44,817 nt of DNA from Verrucomicrobiota bacterium (GTDB taxonomy: Bacteria; Verrucomicrobiota; Verrucomicrobiia; Chthoniobacterales; Chthoniobacteraceae): the NCBI GenBank assembly GCA_026398235.1, contig JAPLTE010000127.1, forward strand, positions 1-44,817. The letters are read 5' to 3'. The notes beneath the pieces are model-generated. The model searched no databases. It was not told where the DNA came from and saw only the letters and a program-made list of their open reading frames with translations. Numbering within the stretch: the stretch's first letter is position 1; every line of letters begins with the position of its first letter. This document shows positions 8,548-18,212 of the stretch, piece after piece. Made by a program: the position numbers and the translations under genes.

Positions 8548-9039
8548 ATGCCAGCACGAAAATCACCCAAAGGGAAACGGGCCACCTCCAAGCCCCCCAA
8601 GCTTTCGCATCTTTCCGCATCGGGAGAAGCGCGGATGGTCAACGTCGGAGCCAAGCCCGACCAGCGGCGGCGCGCCGCCGCTGAAGGGCGTCTCTGTTGC
8701 CACAAGCAAACCATCAAGCTCCTCAAAGAGAGCGCGCTACCGAAAGGCGACGTGCTGACGGTGGCCAAAATCGCGGGCATCCAGGCGGCAAAAATGACGA
8801 GCCAGCTCATCCCGCTTTGCCATCCCCTCCCATTGCACCACGTCAGCGTCGAGTTCCAAATCGAGGCCGACGGCATCCTGATCCGTGCGGAAACGGAAAC
8901 CAACGGCAAGACAGGCGTGGAGATGGAAGCGCTTACCGCCGTGAGCGTCGCCGCCCTCGCCATCTACGACATGTGCAAGGCCGTCGACAAGGCGATGCGC
9001 ATCGACAATATCCGCGTGGTGGAAAAGATCAAGCAATGA
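8548..9039 (+). CDS. moaC: Cyclic pyranopterin monophosphate synthase MoaC
   Basis: 163 residues. Markers: MVNVGAKPDQRRRAAAEG near residue 30, MTSQLIPLCHPLPLHHV, and GVEMEALTAVSVAALAIYDM. It turns MoaA's 3',8-cyclo-GTP product into cyclic pyranopterin monophosphate. The N-terminal 29 residues are basic and rich in lysine, proline and serine before the conserved domain, so the true start could lie further in. Its stop overlaps the mogA start by ATGA. Confidence 0.95.
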   Translation: MPARKSPKGKRATSKPPKLSHLSASGEARMVNVGAKPDQRRRAAAEGRLCCHKQTIKLLKESALPKGDVLTVAKIAGIQAAKMTSQLIPLCHPLPLHHVSVEFQIEADGILIRAETETNGKTGVEMEALTAVSVAALAIYDMCKAVDKAMRIDNIRVVEKIKQ

Positions 9040-9527
9040 AAATCGCGCGCATCACCCTCAGCGACCGCGCCGCCGAGGGCATCTACGAGGATTTGAGCGG
9101 GCCCGAAATCGAGCGGATCGTCCAGGCACTCTTCGATGAACCCCTTGAATGGCGGCGCGTGGTATTGCCCGATGAACAACAACTCATCGAGCAGGCCCTG
9201 AGAAACTTCGCTGATCTCGAGCATTGCCCCCTGATCATCACCACCGGAGGGACCGGCCCCTCCGCCCGCGATGTGACGCCGCAAGCCACCCGTAACGTGC
9301 TGGAAAAAGAACTGCCCGGGTTTGGCGAACTGATGCGGATGCGCAGCTACGAAAAGGTGAAGACGGCGATCCTCTCGTGCGCGACGGCTGGGGTGCGGGC
9401 GCAATCCCTGATCATCAATCTGCCGGGGCGACCCACCTCGATTTCCGAATGTCTTCCGCTCTTTGTCCCGGCCATCTGCGAGGCTCTGGAGCACCTCACG
9501 GGATTCAGACCGCGACTGAAAGAGTGA
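9036..9527 (+). CDS. mogA: Molybdopterin adenylyltransferase (MogA/MoaB family)
   Basis: 163 residues with the MPT-binding motif TTGGTGPSARDVTPQAT and a C-terminal INLPGRPTSISECL loop. It adenylates molybdopterin before MoeA inserts molybdenum. The ATG at 9036 overlaps the moaC stop; upstream in-frame sequence is moaC. It is the last gene of the plus-strand block and converges on the moeB-like gene. MoaB and MogA are hard to separate by eye; the length and the ThrThrGlyGly motif fit either. Confidence 0.92.
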   Translation: MKIARITLSDRAAEGIYEDLSGPEIERIVQALFDEPLEWRRVVLPDEQQLIEQALRNFADLEHCPLIITTGGTGPSARDVTPQATRNVLEKELPGFGELMRMRSYEKVKTAILSCATAGVRAQSLIINLPGRPTSISECLPLFVPAICEALEHLTGFRPRLKE

Positions 9528-9593
9528 TGGCCCGCGAACCGGTCGCCGCCACCAGTTGCTCAATGACGAACCCCTCGATACGGCGGTTTGCCC

Positions 9594-10766
9594 TCAATAC
9601 CGCAGCATGGCCTTATCCACCTCGCGCGCCCAGGCCGCGATGCCGCCCTGGACATTTCGCAAGCTCCCAAAGCCCGCTTCTCTGAGCAGGTGGAGGGCTC
9701 TTCCGCTACGCATGCCCGATTTGCAAATCAGCACAATCTCCCCGGCACGGTCCAGCTCGCCCAACCGAGCGGAAAGTTCGCCCAGCGGGATGAGTTTCGC
9801 GCCCGGGATGTGGCAGATGTCCCACTCAAACGGCTCGCGCACATCCAGAAGCAGGAATTTTTCTCCCGCGTCGAGCCGCCGTTTGAGAGCCGTAACCGAA
9901 AGCGTTCCTTCCCCCGCATCCCCGCCAGATTTCGGCGCGGGAACGCCGCAGAACCGGTCATAATCAATCGGCGCGGTGATCGATGGATGTTCTCCGCAGA
10001 CCGGGCACTTCGGGTCCTTGCGGAGCTTGAATTCGCGGAACTTGAAATTGAGGGCGTCCACGTGAACCAGTCGCCCCACGAGGGGTTCGCCCATGCCGAC
10101 GATCAGCTTGATCGCCTCGATCGCCTGCATCACGCCGATCATTCCGGGTAACACTCCCAGCACGCCGCCTTGGGCGCAGTCAGGCACCGCGCCTGCGGGC
10201 GGTGGGTCGGGGAGCATGCAGCGGTAGCAGGGGCCGCCCAGATGCGGCGCAAAAACGGAGCACTGCCCCTCGAACCTCAGGATGGAACCGTAAATATTCG
10301 GCTTCCTGAGGAAGACACAGACATCATTGGAGAGATAACGCGTTGGAAAATTGTCGGTGCCGTCGATTACCACATCATAATCTTGAGCAATAGTCATTGC
10401 ATTTTCCGCCCGGAAATAAACCTCGTGCAAAACGACTTGCACCTTTGGATTCACATCAAGCAGTCGGTCGCGCGCCGAGGCCAACTTTTTGCGACCTATG
10501 TCCTTTGTCCCGTGGAGAATCTGCCGTTGCAGGTTGGAGAGATCGACGGTATCGGCGTCGACCAGCCCGATGCGCCCCACCCCCGCCGCGGCGAGATAAA
10601 GAGCAATGGGAGAGCCGAGGCCGCCAGTGCCGATGCAAAGCACGCTGGCGGACTTGATCCGCCGCTGGCCTTCAAGCCCGACCTCCGGCAACGCGAGGTG
10701 CCGCGCATACCGCGCCAGCTCATCGCTGCTCAGCTCAACAGATTCAAATGGTTCAGAACCGATCAC
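9594..10766 (-). CDS. moeB: Molybdopterin-synthase adenylyltransferase MoeB fused to a rhodanese domain
   Basis: 390 residues: an E1-like ThiF/MoeB domain (about 15-260) followed by a rhodanese domain (about 285-390), the architecture of MOCS3/Uba4-type sulfur activators. Seen: nucleotide loop GTGGLGSP, DTVDLSNLQRQILH, DGTDNFPTRYL, zinc cysteines in CYRC and CPVC, and the rhodanese active-site loop CKSGMRSG. It would adenylate the MoaD C-terminal glycine and donate sulfur to it; it could also serve ThiS-like carriers. It is convergent with mogA, 66 bp apart, so it is expressed separately from the main block. Confidence 0.94.
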   Translation of the reverse strand: MIGSEPFESVELSSDELARYARHLALPEVGLEGQRRIKSASVLCIGTGGLGSPIALYLAAAGVGRIGLVDADTVDLSNLQRQILHGTKDIGRKKLASARDRLLDVNPKVQVVLHEVYFRAENAMTIAQDYDVVIDGTDNFPTRYLSNDVCVFLRKPNIYGSILRFEGQCSVFAPHLGGPCYRCMLPDPPPAGAVPDCAQGGVLGVLPGMIGVMQAIEAIKLIVGMGEPLVGRLVHVDALNFKFREFKLRKDPKCPVCGEHPSITAPIDYDRFCGVPAPKSGGDAGEGTLSVTALKRRLDAGEKFLLLDVREPFEWDICHIPGAKLIPLGELSARLGELDRAGEIVLICKSGMRSGRALHLLREAGFGSLRNVQGGIAAWAREVDKAMLRY

Positions 10767-11329
10767 GTTTCCAACCTATCCGAAATCGGGCCGGAGGAAA
10801 TCAGTTTCCCTATTTTGCCTTCATTTTGAACGCGGCCTTTGGGCCCGTGCTGGAGGTGCCGTGGGCCTTCCCTTCGGCCTTGATCTTGTTTGTCAAGGTG
10901 GCCATGGCTGTTTTGCGGGATGGTCAGCACGTCGCGCCTGTAGACGAGTGATGCCAGGGCCGCGCCCAGAAGCTTTTTTTGGATTTGCCTAGTGTAACCT
11001 GACGCGCGAGCTCCGTATTGTGTCCAACGTGGCCTTTGAACAAAGCCAGTCGGGTGCACTGTGAACCGCGCTGGATGCCAGTGGCCATGCAGTCGTGAAG
11101 CAGATAGCCGGTCCCTCGTGGCGTCGCAGTCGAGCTTCTCTTCCTCGATAAAACACAGGAAAGCCGGTGAAACTGAGAGCGCACCAAAACGTATTGTGAA
11201 TCAGATTGCACGACACTTCCCTCCAGCGGATCCCAGCTAGGTTATAGGGCATTCTGAAAGCACATTCGTAATATCCATTACCTGACCGATGCTGCTGGCG
11301 CTTTTCTGGTGGGATCCAGCCCGATTTGC
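10767..11329. other. Gene-poor stretch upstream of moeB
   Basis: 563 bp with no gene I can support. On the minus strand a 31-codon frame (10905 to 10810), MATLTNKIKAEGKAHG..., ends in a lysine-rich tail. It is reminiscent of small basic proteins but has no clear ribosome binding site. Minus-strand frames across 10950-11330 remain open for up to about 110 codons, but the three frames share no recognisable domain and change frame if compared. This could be a decayed gene. The sequence is visibly less GC-rich than the operon before it. Confidence 0.4.
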
Positions 11330-12844
11330 TCAATGCGCAAGGTTGGAGATCGCGGGGCCGTTCAACACCGTTCCATCTTTGTCAAAGCGGGAACCATGAC
11401 AGGGGCAGTCCCAAGTCTGTTCCATAGTGTTCCACGCCACAATACAGCCCAAATGCGGGCAAACGGCAGAGAACTCGTATAACCTCCCGTCTTCGTCACG
11501 GCAAAGTGCATCTTTCCTGAGTCCGTGGCGGAACACAGTGCCCGTGCCGGGAAGGATGGCCGCTGGATCTTGCCCTCTCCCGGCTGTGATTTTCTCAACA
11601 TACTGGGCTGCCACATTTAAATTTTCCTGAGCAAAATCTTTGACCGCGCCCAGCGTCTTGCGTGCGGGATCATAAAGCTCTGCCCAAGCGTTTTCTCGTC
11701 CCGCGATCAGATCGGAAATCAAAATTCCGGCAATGGTTCCGTGAGTCATGCCATTCCCAGAGTCTCCGGTAACGATATAAACATTCTTTTTATCTAGCGG
11801 ATTGCGACCAATGAACGCCAGCCCATCTACCGGCTCCATTACCTGGCCTGACCATCTGTAAGCGATGCTCTCAATCATCGGGAATCGCGCGCGCGCCCAT
11901 TCTTCCAGCCTCAAATAACGTGCCTGCCCGTCATCGGCCTGTCCCGTTTTGTGATCTTCGCCTCCGATGATCAACAGATCGCTTTGTTCCGACGACTGGA
12001 GGCGAACATAATGATACGGGTCTGGGGTATCCCAGTACAGTCCTTTGGGGATTGATCCCCGTGGGATAGTAGCTCCGATTACATAAGTGCGATAGGCCGC
12101 CTGCTTTGTATGAATGAGCATGCGGTCGTTGACTGGAGTATTTGTGGCAACGACCACGGCGCCTGCACTGACGATGTGGCCCCCCTGGGTTTCGATCCGG
12201 GCTGGCTCACCGCCTTCCACTGCGGTTACATGCGTTTCCGTGTAAATGCGGCCTTTATATTTGAGGAACGCTTGCGCAAGAGCGGCAAGGTATTTAAGCG
12301 GATGAAACTGCGCCTGCCGGGGAAACCGAAGGGCCGGGCCGGTGTCGAAGGAGGGAATCGGAACGCGCGAAACCCTTTCCACAGCGCTCAATCCTGCGCG
12401 GTGGGCGGCAATTAGTTCCCGCTCCAGAATCTGCGGGGATTCGCCCGGAGGGGTGAAGAGGTAACCATCCAACCGCTCAAAATCGCAGAGGATGTTTTCC
12501 GTCGTAATGATCTCTTCGATGGCGTCTATTGCCGCGGAATGACTTTCAGCCGCAAGACGAGCCCCCTTTTCTCCGTGCAGCCGTTCTAGTTCAAAGTAGC
12601 GATCATCCAGTGCATACGTCAGGTGCGCTGTCGTCCGTTCGGTTTCTCCAGAAAGGATCGGTCCATCGTCCAGAACGATAACGGATATGCCCAAGCGCGC
12701 GAGGAGATAGGCGGTAGTCAATCCCGCGATCCCGGCACCAATCACGCAAACTTCTGCTGACTCATTCCCAAGGATTTTTGGAAAAATGGGCAGGCTGGAA
12801 GTGGCCATCCAAATGGAAACGCTTTTTCCTGAGTGTTTGCTCAT
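11330..12844 (-). CDS. FAD-dependent oxidoreductase with C-terminal Rieske domain
   Basis: 504 residues. A DAO-type FAD fold starts at about residue 30 with the dinucleotide loop GAGIAGLTTAYLLA, followed by GETERTTAHLT. A late FAD-contact segment reads VTGDSGNGMTHGTIAG. A Rieske domain at about 420-500 has CPHLGC and CPCHGSRF, carrying the cluster ligands. Its last strand is short: the protein stops just after GPAISNLA. The start is supported by a strong AGGAAAGGA site 7 bases before ATG 12844. The substrate is unknown; homologues of this architecture are common in soil bacteria and often lie near stress genes. Codon use is less GC-biased than in the flanking operons, which suggests acquisition. 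Confidence 0.88.
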   Translation of the reverse strand: MSKHSGKSVSIWMATSSLPIFPKILGNESAEVCVIGAGIAGLTTAYLLARLGISVIVLDDGPILSGETERTTAHLTYALDDRYFELERLHGEKGARLAAESHSAAIDAIEEIITTENILCDFERLDGYLFTPPGESPQILERELIAAHRAGLSAVERVSRVPIPSFDTGPALRFPRQAQFHPLKYLAALAQAFLKYKGRIYTETHVTAVEGGEPARIETQGGHIVSAGAVVVATNTPVNDRMLIHTKQAAYRTYVIGATIPRGSIPKGLYWDTPDPYHYVRLQSSEQSDLLIIGGEDHKTGQADDGQARYLRLEEWARARFPMIESIAYRWSGQVMEPVDGLAFIGRNPLDKKNVYIVTGDSGNGMTHGTIAGILISDLIAGRENAWAELYDPARKTLGAVKDFAQENLNVAAQYVEKITAGRGQDPAAILPGTGTVFRHGLRKDALCRDEDGRLYEFSAVCPHLGCIVAWNTMEQTWDCPCHGSRFDKDGTVLNGPAISNLAH

Positions 12845-13491
12845 AGATATCCTTTCCTGCTCAGCCAGATCTCTTCAGACGACCCTAGAAGCCTACCTTG
12901 TTCCTCTTCGTTACAGAAAATTCGAGGATTGAGGCGAAGGCGGTTGTTTTGGAACAATATTCGACAGGATTCTCAGGCCTTTGGGCTGCGACGCCTGCGA
13001 GGAGTTTTGCGGCTTTACGGCTGGCACGGTCACCAATCGAGCGTTGATTTCCCGAACGGTGCCGTGTTCGTTCGCCCCGTTGACGTCGTGCATGGCGGAA
13101 AACGAGGCGTCGGAGACCGGCGTTGGTTTGTTTGACAATTAACCGGACCGGGGTCGTCGCCCCTGTATTTGCGGGCTCTGGAGGTTATCGCATTGCCTCT
13201 CAGCAGTTGCTCCCATGAGGAGCCACAAAACTACGGAAAAATCACGGAAACAGGGAACTTTAAAGAGTTTCGCTCTCGCAAGTTACTGTTTACTAACTGC
13301 TTCCGAGCCTGCGAGCAGTTGATTCCGAAATCAACAGGTCTTCTGAATTTTGCCAAGCCAGAGGACAAAAACCCAGTAAACTCACCCCGAAAGACTACGG
13401 AAAAATACAAAATCTTAGGAGATGTCCTGAGATGAAAGGCTTTTGTATTTTGGTGTAGACCCGTATTTTATTGATAATCAGCACAATACAA
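12845..13491. other. Long intergenic stretch between the FAD-Rieske gene and tRNA-Thr
   Basis: About 650 bp, AT-richer than the rest. On the minus strand a TTG-started 75-codon frame (13138 to 12911; internal ATG at residue 16) encodes a Pro/Ser/Gln-rich peptide. It has no Shine-Dalgarno site and I do not recognise it, so it is possible but unsupported. On the plus strand 13169-13435 is open but has no start signal. The phrase ACTACGGAAAAAT occurs twice (near 13230 and 13394). No promoter or terminator stands out. Confidence 0.4.
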
Positions 13492-13567
13492 TGGAGCCAA
13501 CGACGGGACTCGAACCCGTGACCTGCTGATTACGAATCAGCTGCTCTACCAACTGAGCTACATTGGC
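13492..13567 (-). tRNA. tRNA-Thr (anticodon CGT)
   Basis: A 76-nt cloverleaf on the minus strand with encoded CCA. The acceptor stem is GCCAATG/CGTTGGC with one G-T pair, the D arm is GCTC...GAGC, and the anticodon stem GCTGA/TCAGC encloses loop TTCGTAA, giving anticodon CGT (threonine codon ACG). The T arm ACGGG-TTCGAGT-CCCGT is perfect. The discriminator base is T. It is a single tRNA, with no neighbouring tRNA genes in the window. Its 3' end faces the atypical region at 10767-13491. Confidence 0.96.
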
Positions 13568-13683
13568 GTTGACTCCCGGACTTCTTTATCCGGTCCCACG
13601 TCTTTTATCTTCCGACCGCAGCCCCGGCAAGTCAAATGCGCGATCGCAGAACAGAACCACTGCGTGGCGACTGTTTTTAGCAA

Positions 13684-14793
<1,110 letters not shown>

Positions 14794-14825
14794 CTACTGT
14801 TCGTGGAGCAAAGGCATCAAAATTT

Positions 14826-14918
14826 ATCAGGAAATCAGGAAATCACGAAAAAAAGGGGGTTCCGGGCCCTCGCCAGCCTGTGCCACGGGGGGCTGGGCAT
14901 CATGCCTGAGTGCCTGAT
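14826..14918. repeat. TCAGGAA-type imperfect hairpin, copy 1
   Basis: The left arm starts ATCAGGAAATCAGGAAATCA (14826 onward) and the right arm is TGCCTGAGTGCCTGAT (14903-14918). The arms pair over two TCAGG/CCTGA blocks with A/C mismatches between them. It is similar in design to the hairpins at 40467 and 44476. It lies between the secretin stop and the leuB start, so it could serve as a terminator here, though no U-tract is seen. Confidence 0.5.
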
Positions 14919-14925
14919 CTTCCCG

Positions 14926-16590
14926 CTACTGCTCGCGCGCGGGCACCGTCACCTTAAAATTGGGATTCCCTTTTCTGACCGGCGCGGGAGCGGTTCCCGG
15001 CTTGGGGTAATCGGCGACAATCGGGCGGTTGGAAGTAGGCACGATCCGGACGGCTCCACGGGCGTTATTGCGCCAACCGTTGGGATCGGCAAACTCTTCG
15101 CCGCTGTTTTTGAGCCCCGAAATCTGGTTTTCCAGCCCGGTGCCATACCCTTGTTTGATGATGGTGGGGGTGATGAACACGAGCAGGTTGCGCTTGGTGC
15201 GGGCGTTGACGTGTTCCTGGAAGAGATAGCCCAACACAGGGATGTCGCCCAGGACCGGAACCTTGGCGCGCGTTTTGGAGTTTTCATCCTGGAGAAGGCC
15301 GCCAATGGCCAGCGTGTCGCCGCTCTTGATGAGCACGTTGCTTTCCAGGGACCGGGTGTCGATTACAGGAGTCGTCACGCTGATCTCCGGTTTGACCAGC
15401 ATGGTGACGAAGTTGTCCTTGTTGATCGTCGGGGTGACCGAAAGGGTATTGCCATATTCCTTGTCATCAAACCCGCTGAAGACGGCGGTGGCGGTCTGCT
15501 CGTTGAAATTGAGCTTGGGCACCGGCTGTTTGCGCGTGATTTTGATGTCGGCCTTGAGGTTATTGGCCGTGACCACCCTCGGGTTGGCCAAGAATTCCGT
15601 ATCCGTATCTTCGTTCATGAGCCGGAGGGTGGCGCTCATCTGTGGCACACTCAAGATGGCGAACTGGCCTGCAAGCGCGTCTCCGAATTGCATCCCGCGT
15701 CCATTGAGCAGGAGGTCTGAGAGGATGGTTCCGTTGTTGCTCACAATTTTGCCAGTCAGGGGATCCAAGCTGGATATCGCCTTGTCCACCGTCAAGCCAC
15801 CCCCCGCGTATCTAAACGTCTGCGCTGCCTGGGACCCCCCCAGCGTTCCCGCCCAGTTGATCCCATAGCTCTGTTTTGGGTTGGCGTTGACCTCCACCAG
15901 GCGCGCCTCGATCATGACCTGCTGGGTGGGGCAATCGATGGACTCGAAGAACAGCGCCAAGTTGGGCATGTTGGATTTGTAATCCCGGTAAAAGACGGTG
16001 TTGGTGCGCACATCGATTTGCGGGGCGATCCCGCTTTGGATTTGCGTGGTGATGAGCGCCAATGCCTCCGGCGCTTTCGCGTAACTGAAGGTGTAGCTGC
16101 CGCTCTCAGTCGGTTCCTTGGCCTTTTCGGCGGCGGTCTTAATGAAAAAGACATTGTTGCTCTGGGACATTTCGAGCCCCTTGGCTTCGACAATTACCTT
16201 GATCGCCTCCAGGGGCGTCATGTTCTCCAAACGCATGTTGATCGTGCCGAGGATCTGGTCGCTCACTACGACATTAATGCCTGCCTGCCGCGCCAGGAGG
16301 CGCAAAATAGTGGCCGCCTCTTCCCCTTGAATATCGTGCACCCGCCGTGCGCTCGGGGCAAGAGCGGGAGCCGCTGTTTCCGCCGCCGCAGAAGGAATGG
16401 CCGGGTTGGCCGCGGGAGGCGCTGCTTCCACTGGAGCGAGGGGCAGTGCCGGGACCGGGGCGATGAAGGGAGGCGCTACCGGTGCGCCCCCGGTTCCGGG
16501 AGTCGCCGGGGCGGTCACGACGGGAGCAGGGGATTCCTGGGCTTCCAGGGAAGCCAGGGAGACGAAACAAAGGAGGGCCAGTTTCCGCAT
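14926..16590 (-). CDS. Secretin (GspD/PilQ-like outer-membrane channel)
   Basis: 554 residues. There is a short signal peptide (about 1-17), an alanine/proline-rich linker (about 20-80), an STN-like domain (about 85-150: LLARQAGINVVVSD), a secretin N-type domain (about 165-225) and the secretin barrel domain (about 310-485). The secretin hallmark VPVLGDIPVLGYLF lies around residue 445. The C-terminal ~70 residues are a Pro/Asn-rich tail. Such proteins form the outer-membrane ring of type II secretion, type IV pili or similar machines. No other secretion or pilus gene is adjacent. The ATG at 16590 has no clear Shine-Dalgarno site. Confidence 0.9.
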   Translation of the reverse strand: MRKLALLCFVSLASLEAQESPAPVVTAPATPGTGGAPVAPPFIAPVPALPLAPVEAAPPAANPAIPSAAAETAAPALAPSARRVHDIQGEEAATILRLLARQAGINVVVSDQILGTINMRLENMTPLEAIKVIVEAKGLEMSQSNNVFFIKTAAEKAKEPTESGSYTFSYAKAPEALALITTQIQSGIAPQIDVRTNTVFYRDYKSNMPNLALFFESIDCPTQQVMIEARLVEVNANPKQSYGINWAGTLGGSQAAQTFRYAGGGLTVDKAISSLDPLTGKIVSNNGTILSDLLLNGRGMQFGDALAGQFAILSVPQMSATLRLMNEDTDTEFLANPRVVTANNLKADIKITRKQPVPKLNFNEQTATAVFSGFDDKEYGNTLSVTPTINKDNFVTMLVKPEISVTTPVIDTRSLESNVLIKSGDTLAIGGLLQDENSKTRAKVPVLGDIPVLGYLFQEHVNARTKRNLLVFITPTIIKQGYGTGLENQISGLKNSGEEFADPNGWRNNARGAVRIVPTSNRPIVADYPKPGTAPAPVRKGNPNFKVTVPAREQ

Positions 16591-16614
16591 AAGAAAATAT
16601 AAATTTATCGCGTT

Positions 16615-16631
16615 CTAAGGGAATACCTTAG
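16615..16631. promoter_or_regulatory. Perfect palindrome upstream of the secretin gene
   Basis: CTAAGG-GAATA-CCTTAG, a 6-bp perfect inverted repeat with a 5-bp spacer, 25 bases upstream of the secretin start codon in an AT-rich leader. This position suits an operator or a small mRNA hairpin. Function is unproven and the repeat is short enough to be chance. Confidence 0.35.
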
Positions 16632-16863
16632 CACAAACCGAACCAACGTACCCTACTTCGATTCATTTTTATCTAATTGGGCCGGTTTATTTTCAAAAAT
16701 GGCATGCAAAGAAGAAAAGAGCGGGGTGGGAGCCCTCGAATCGCCCACGGAGTGGTCGATCCACCTTTCCCGAGTGCCGGTGGATCGCGACCTCCGGGCG
16801 CGATGGGACGGCGCGTGCCATCCTCATTGTATCCTTAAGGGAGATCCCCCTCTGCTTCCGGGG

Positions 16864-17523
16864 TCAGTTCCCCGCCAGCGCCTCATTTTCGCGGAGGGCG
16901 GCGATCAATGCGCGCATCCGGCCCCTGTCTTTTTTGCAGGAATGAGACTCGACCCCGCTTGCAACGTCCACCGCATGCGGGCGCACCGTGCGCACCGCCG
17001 CCGCGACGTTTTCCGGGGTTAACCCCCCGGAAAGAATCACCCGCAGACCGGGATTTTCGCGCACAAACGCCGCCGCCAGTTCCAAATCGATCAAAGAACC
17101 CGTGCCGCCGTACGCGCCGGGCACAAAGGCATCCAGGAGAATCGCGGAGGCTCCGTAGCGGCTCGCCGCGCCCAGTGCGCTCCGGTCTTTGGCCGCCAAT
17201 GCCTTGATAAAGCCTCGTTGGGAAAAGGAGGCGCAAAATTCCGGGGTCTCATCCCCGTGAAACTGGAGCCGATCCACTCCCGGCAACCGTTGCACCGCCA
17301 CCGCCTCCGCCAAAGTCGGGTTCACCAGCACCGCCACTCGCGTCACGAACGGCGGGAGTTGCGCCATCCAGGGGGAGGCCGTCGCAAGGTCCAGAAAGCG
17401 TTTGGAGCCGGGAAAACCGTTGAACCCGAGCGCATCGGCCCCGGCCTCGATGGCATCCAGAGCATCTTGCGGGTTGGTGATGCCGCAGATTTTTACGCGG
17501 ATTCTATTCGGGGTCGGATTCAT
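16864..17523 (-). CDS. trpF: Phosphoribosylanthranilate isomerase TrpF
   Basis: 219 residues forming a TIM barrel. Markers: VKICGIT with the catalytic cysteine (C13), LQFHGDE, LLDAFVPGAYGGTG with the catalytic aspartate, VILSGGLTPENV, and VDVASGVES near the end. It isomerises phosphoribosylanthranilate in tryptophan synthesis. The start at ATG 17523 overlaps the upstream membrane-protein gene by 20 bp; a GTG at 17535 is an alternative with greater overlap. No other trp gene is in the window. Confidence 0.94.
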   Translation of the reverse strand: MNPTPNRIRVKICGITNPQDALDAIEAGADALGFNGFPGSKRFLDLATASPWMAQLPPFVTRVAVLVNPTLAEAVAVQRLPGVDRLQFHGDETPEFCASFSQRGFIKALAAKDRSALGAASRYGASAILLDAFVPGAYGGTGSLIDLELAAAFVRENPGLRVILSGGLTPENVAAAVRTVRPHAVDVASGVESHSCKKDRGRMRALIAALRENEALAGN

Positions 17524-17959
17524 GCTCAATGACACGCCCTTGGACTTTTTTCATTCCGGTGGGGTTGGAAGGAGGCGAGGGGGGAGAATAGGTGTGCACC
17601 CGCACGGTGCTGCTCTCTGCGCGCAGCAAGCCGTTGAGAGCCCACGAAACCAGGCTGATGACAATGGAGCCCACAAGCGCCGAGCCAAAACGGGCCACGT
17701 GAAACCCGGGAATCCACCCGCCGCCGACAAAGCTCAAGAGCATCGCGTTGATCAGCGGAATCATTAACCCAAGGGTAAGCACGATCAACGGCAGGCTCAA
17801 GAGCAAGAGCACCGGGCGCACCACCGCGTTGAGGATTCCCAGCAGCAACCCCGCCAAGATCAGCGCCTCCGGGTTCTCGGCGGTGATTCCCGGCACGAAC
17901 CCGGTCGCGATAAACACCGCGAAAGTCGTGGAGGCCCATCGGACAAAAAACGATCTCAT
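17504..17959 (-). CDS. Phage-holin-family-IV-like membrane protein
   Basis: 151 residues with four hydrophobic segments at about 8-24, 32-50, 54-82 and 92-112, and a hydrophilic C-terminal tail. This is the layout of the small 'phage holin family' (mycobacterial 4-TMS, superfamily IV) proteins widespread in bacterial chromosomes. Motifs LLGILNAVVRPVLLLLSLP and GLMIPLINAMLL fit that family. No phage genes are present, so a lysis role is unlikely; these chromosomal proteins have no settled function. Its 3' end overlaps trpF. Confidence 0.78.
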   Translation of the reverse strand: MRSFFVRWASTTFAVFIATGFVPGITAENPEALILAGLLLGILNAVVRPVLLLLSLPLIVLTLGLMIPLINAMLLSFVGGGWIPGFHVARFGSALVGSIVISLVSWALNGLLRAESSTVRVHTYSPPSPPSNPTGMKKVQGRVIEHESDPE

Positions 17960-17978
17960 TTTTTTGACATTTCGCGGG

Positions 17979-18212
17979 CTAGCTCCGCTTGGCCAAAATC
18001 CGCAGTTGGTCGGCCTGGAGCTTCATCTCCTCGAGTTTTTGAAGCGTTTTTTGCTGTTTGAGCAGCAGTTCCGCATTCGAGGCTCTGAGAGCGGCGAGCA
18101 GCTCCGTCGGCGTTTTTGCAGCCGCCCGGTTCTCCTGCGAATTGAGCCGGGCTTGGGAAGCGAAGAACGTTGCAAGCGCTGCCACTGCGAGGAGTTGGGA
18201 AAAGCGGTTCAT
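17979..18212 (-). CDS. Small exported coiled-coil protein
   Basis: 77 residues: an N-terminal hydrophobic signal or anchor (MNRFSQLLAVAALATFFAS), then a charged helix from about 35 to 70 rich in Leu, Glu, Lys and Gln (LLLKQQKTLQKLEEMKLQ), likely a coiled coil. No family is recognised. Its ATG overlaps the stop of the upstream gene (ATGA), so the two small proteins are co-translated. The pair is read away from rpoN on the opposite strand. Confidence 0.65.
   Translation of the reverse strand: MNRFSQLLAVAALATFFASQARLNSQENRAAAKTPTELLAALRASNAELLLKQQKTLQKLEEMKLQADQLRILAKRS

Noticed and set aside
13230-13410. Repeated ACTACGGAAAAAT phrase as a possible CRISPR or iteron array
   Set aside because: Only two copies at irregular distance; no spacers, no cas or rep genes.
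17504-17959. Prophage, suggested by a holin-family protein
   Set aside because: No capsid, lysin, integrase or other phage gene nearby; chromosomal members of this family are common without phages.
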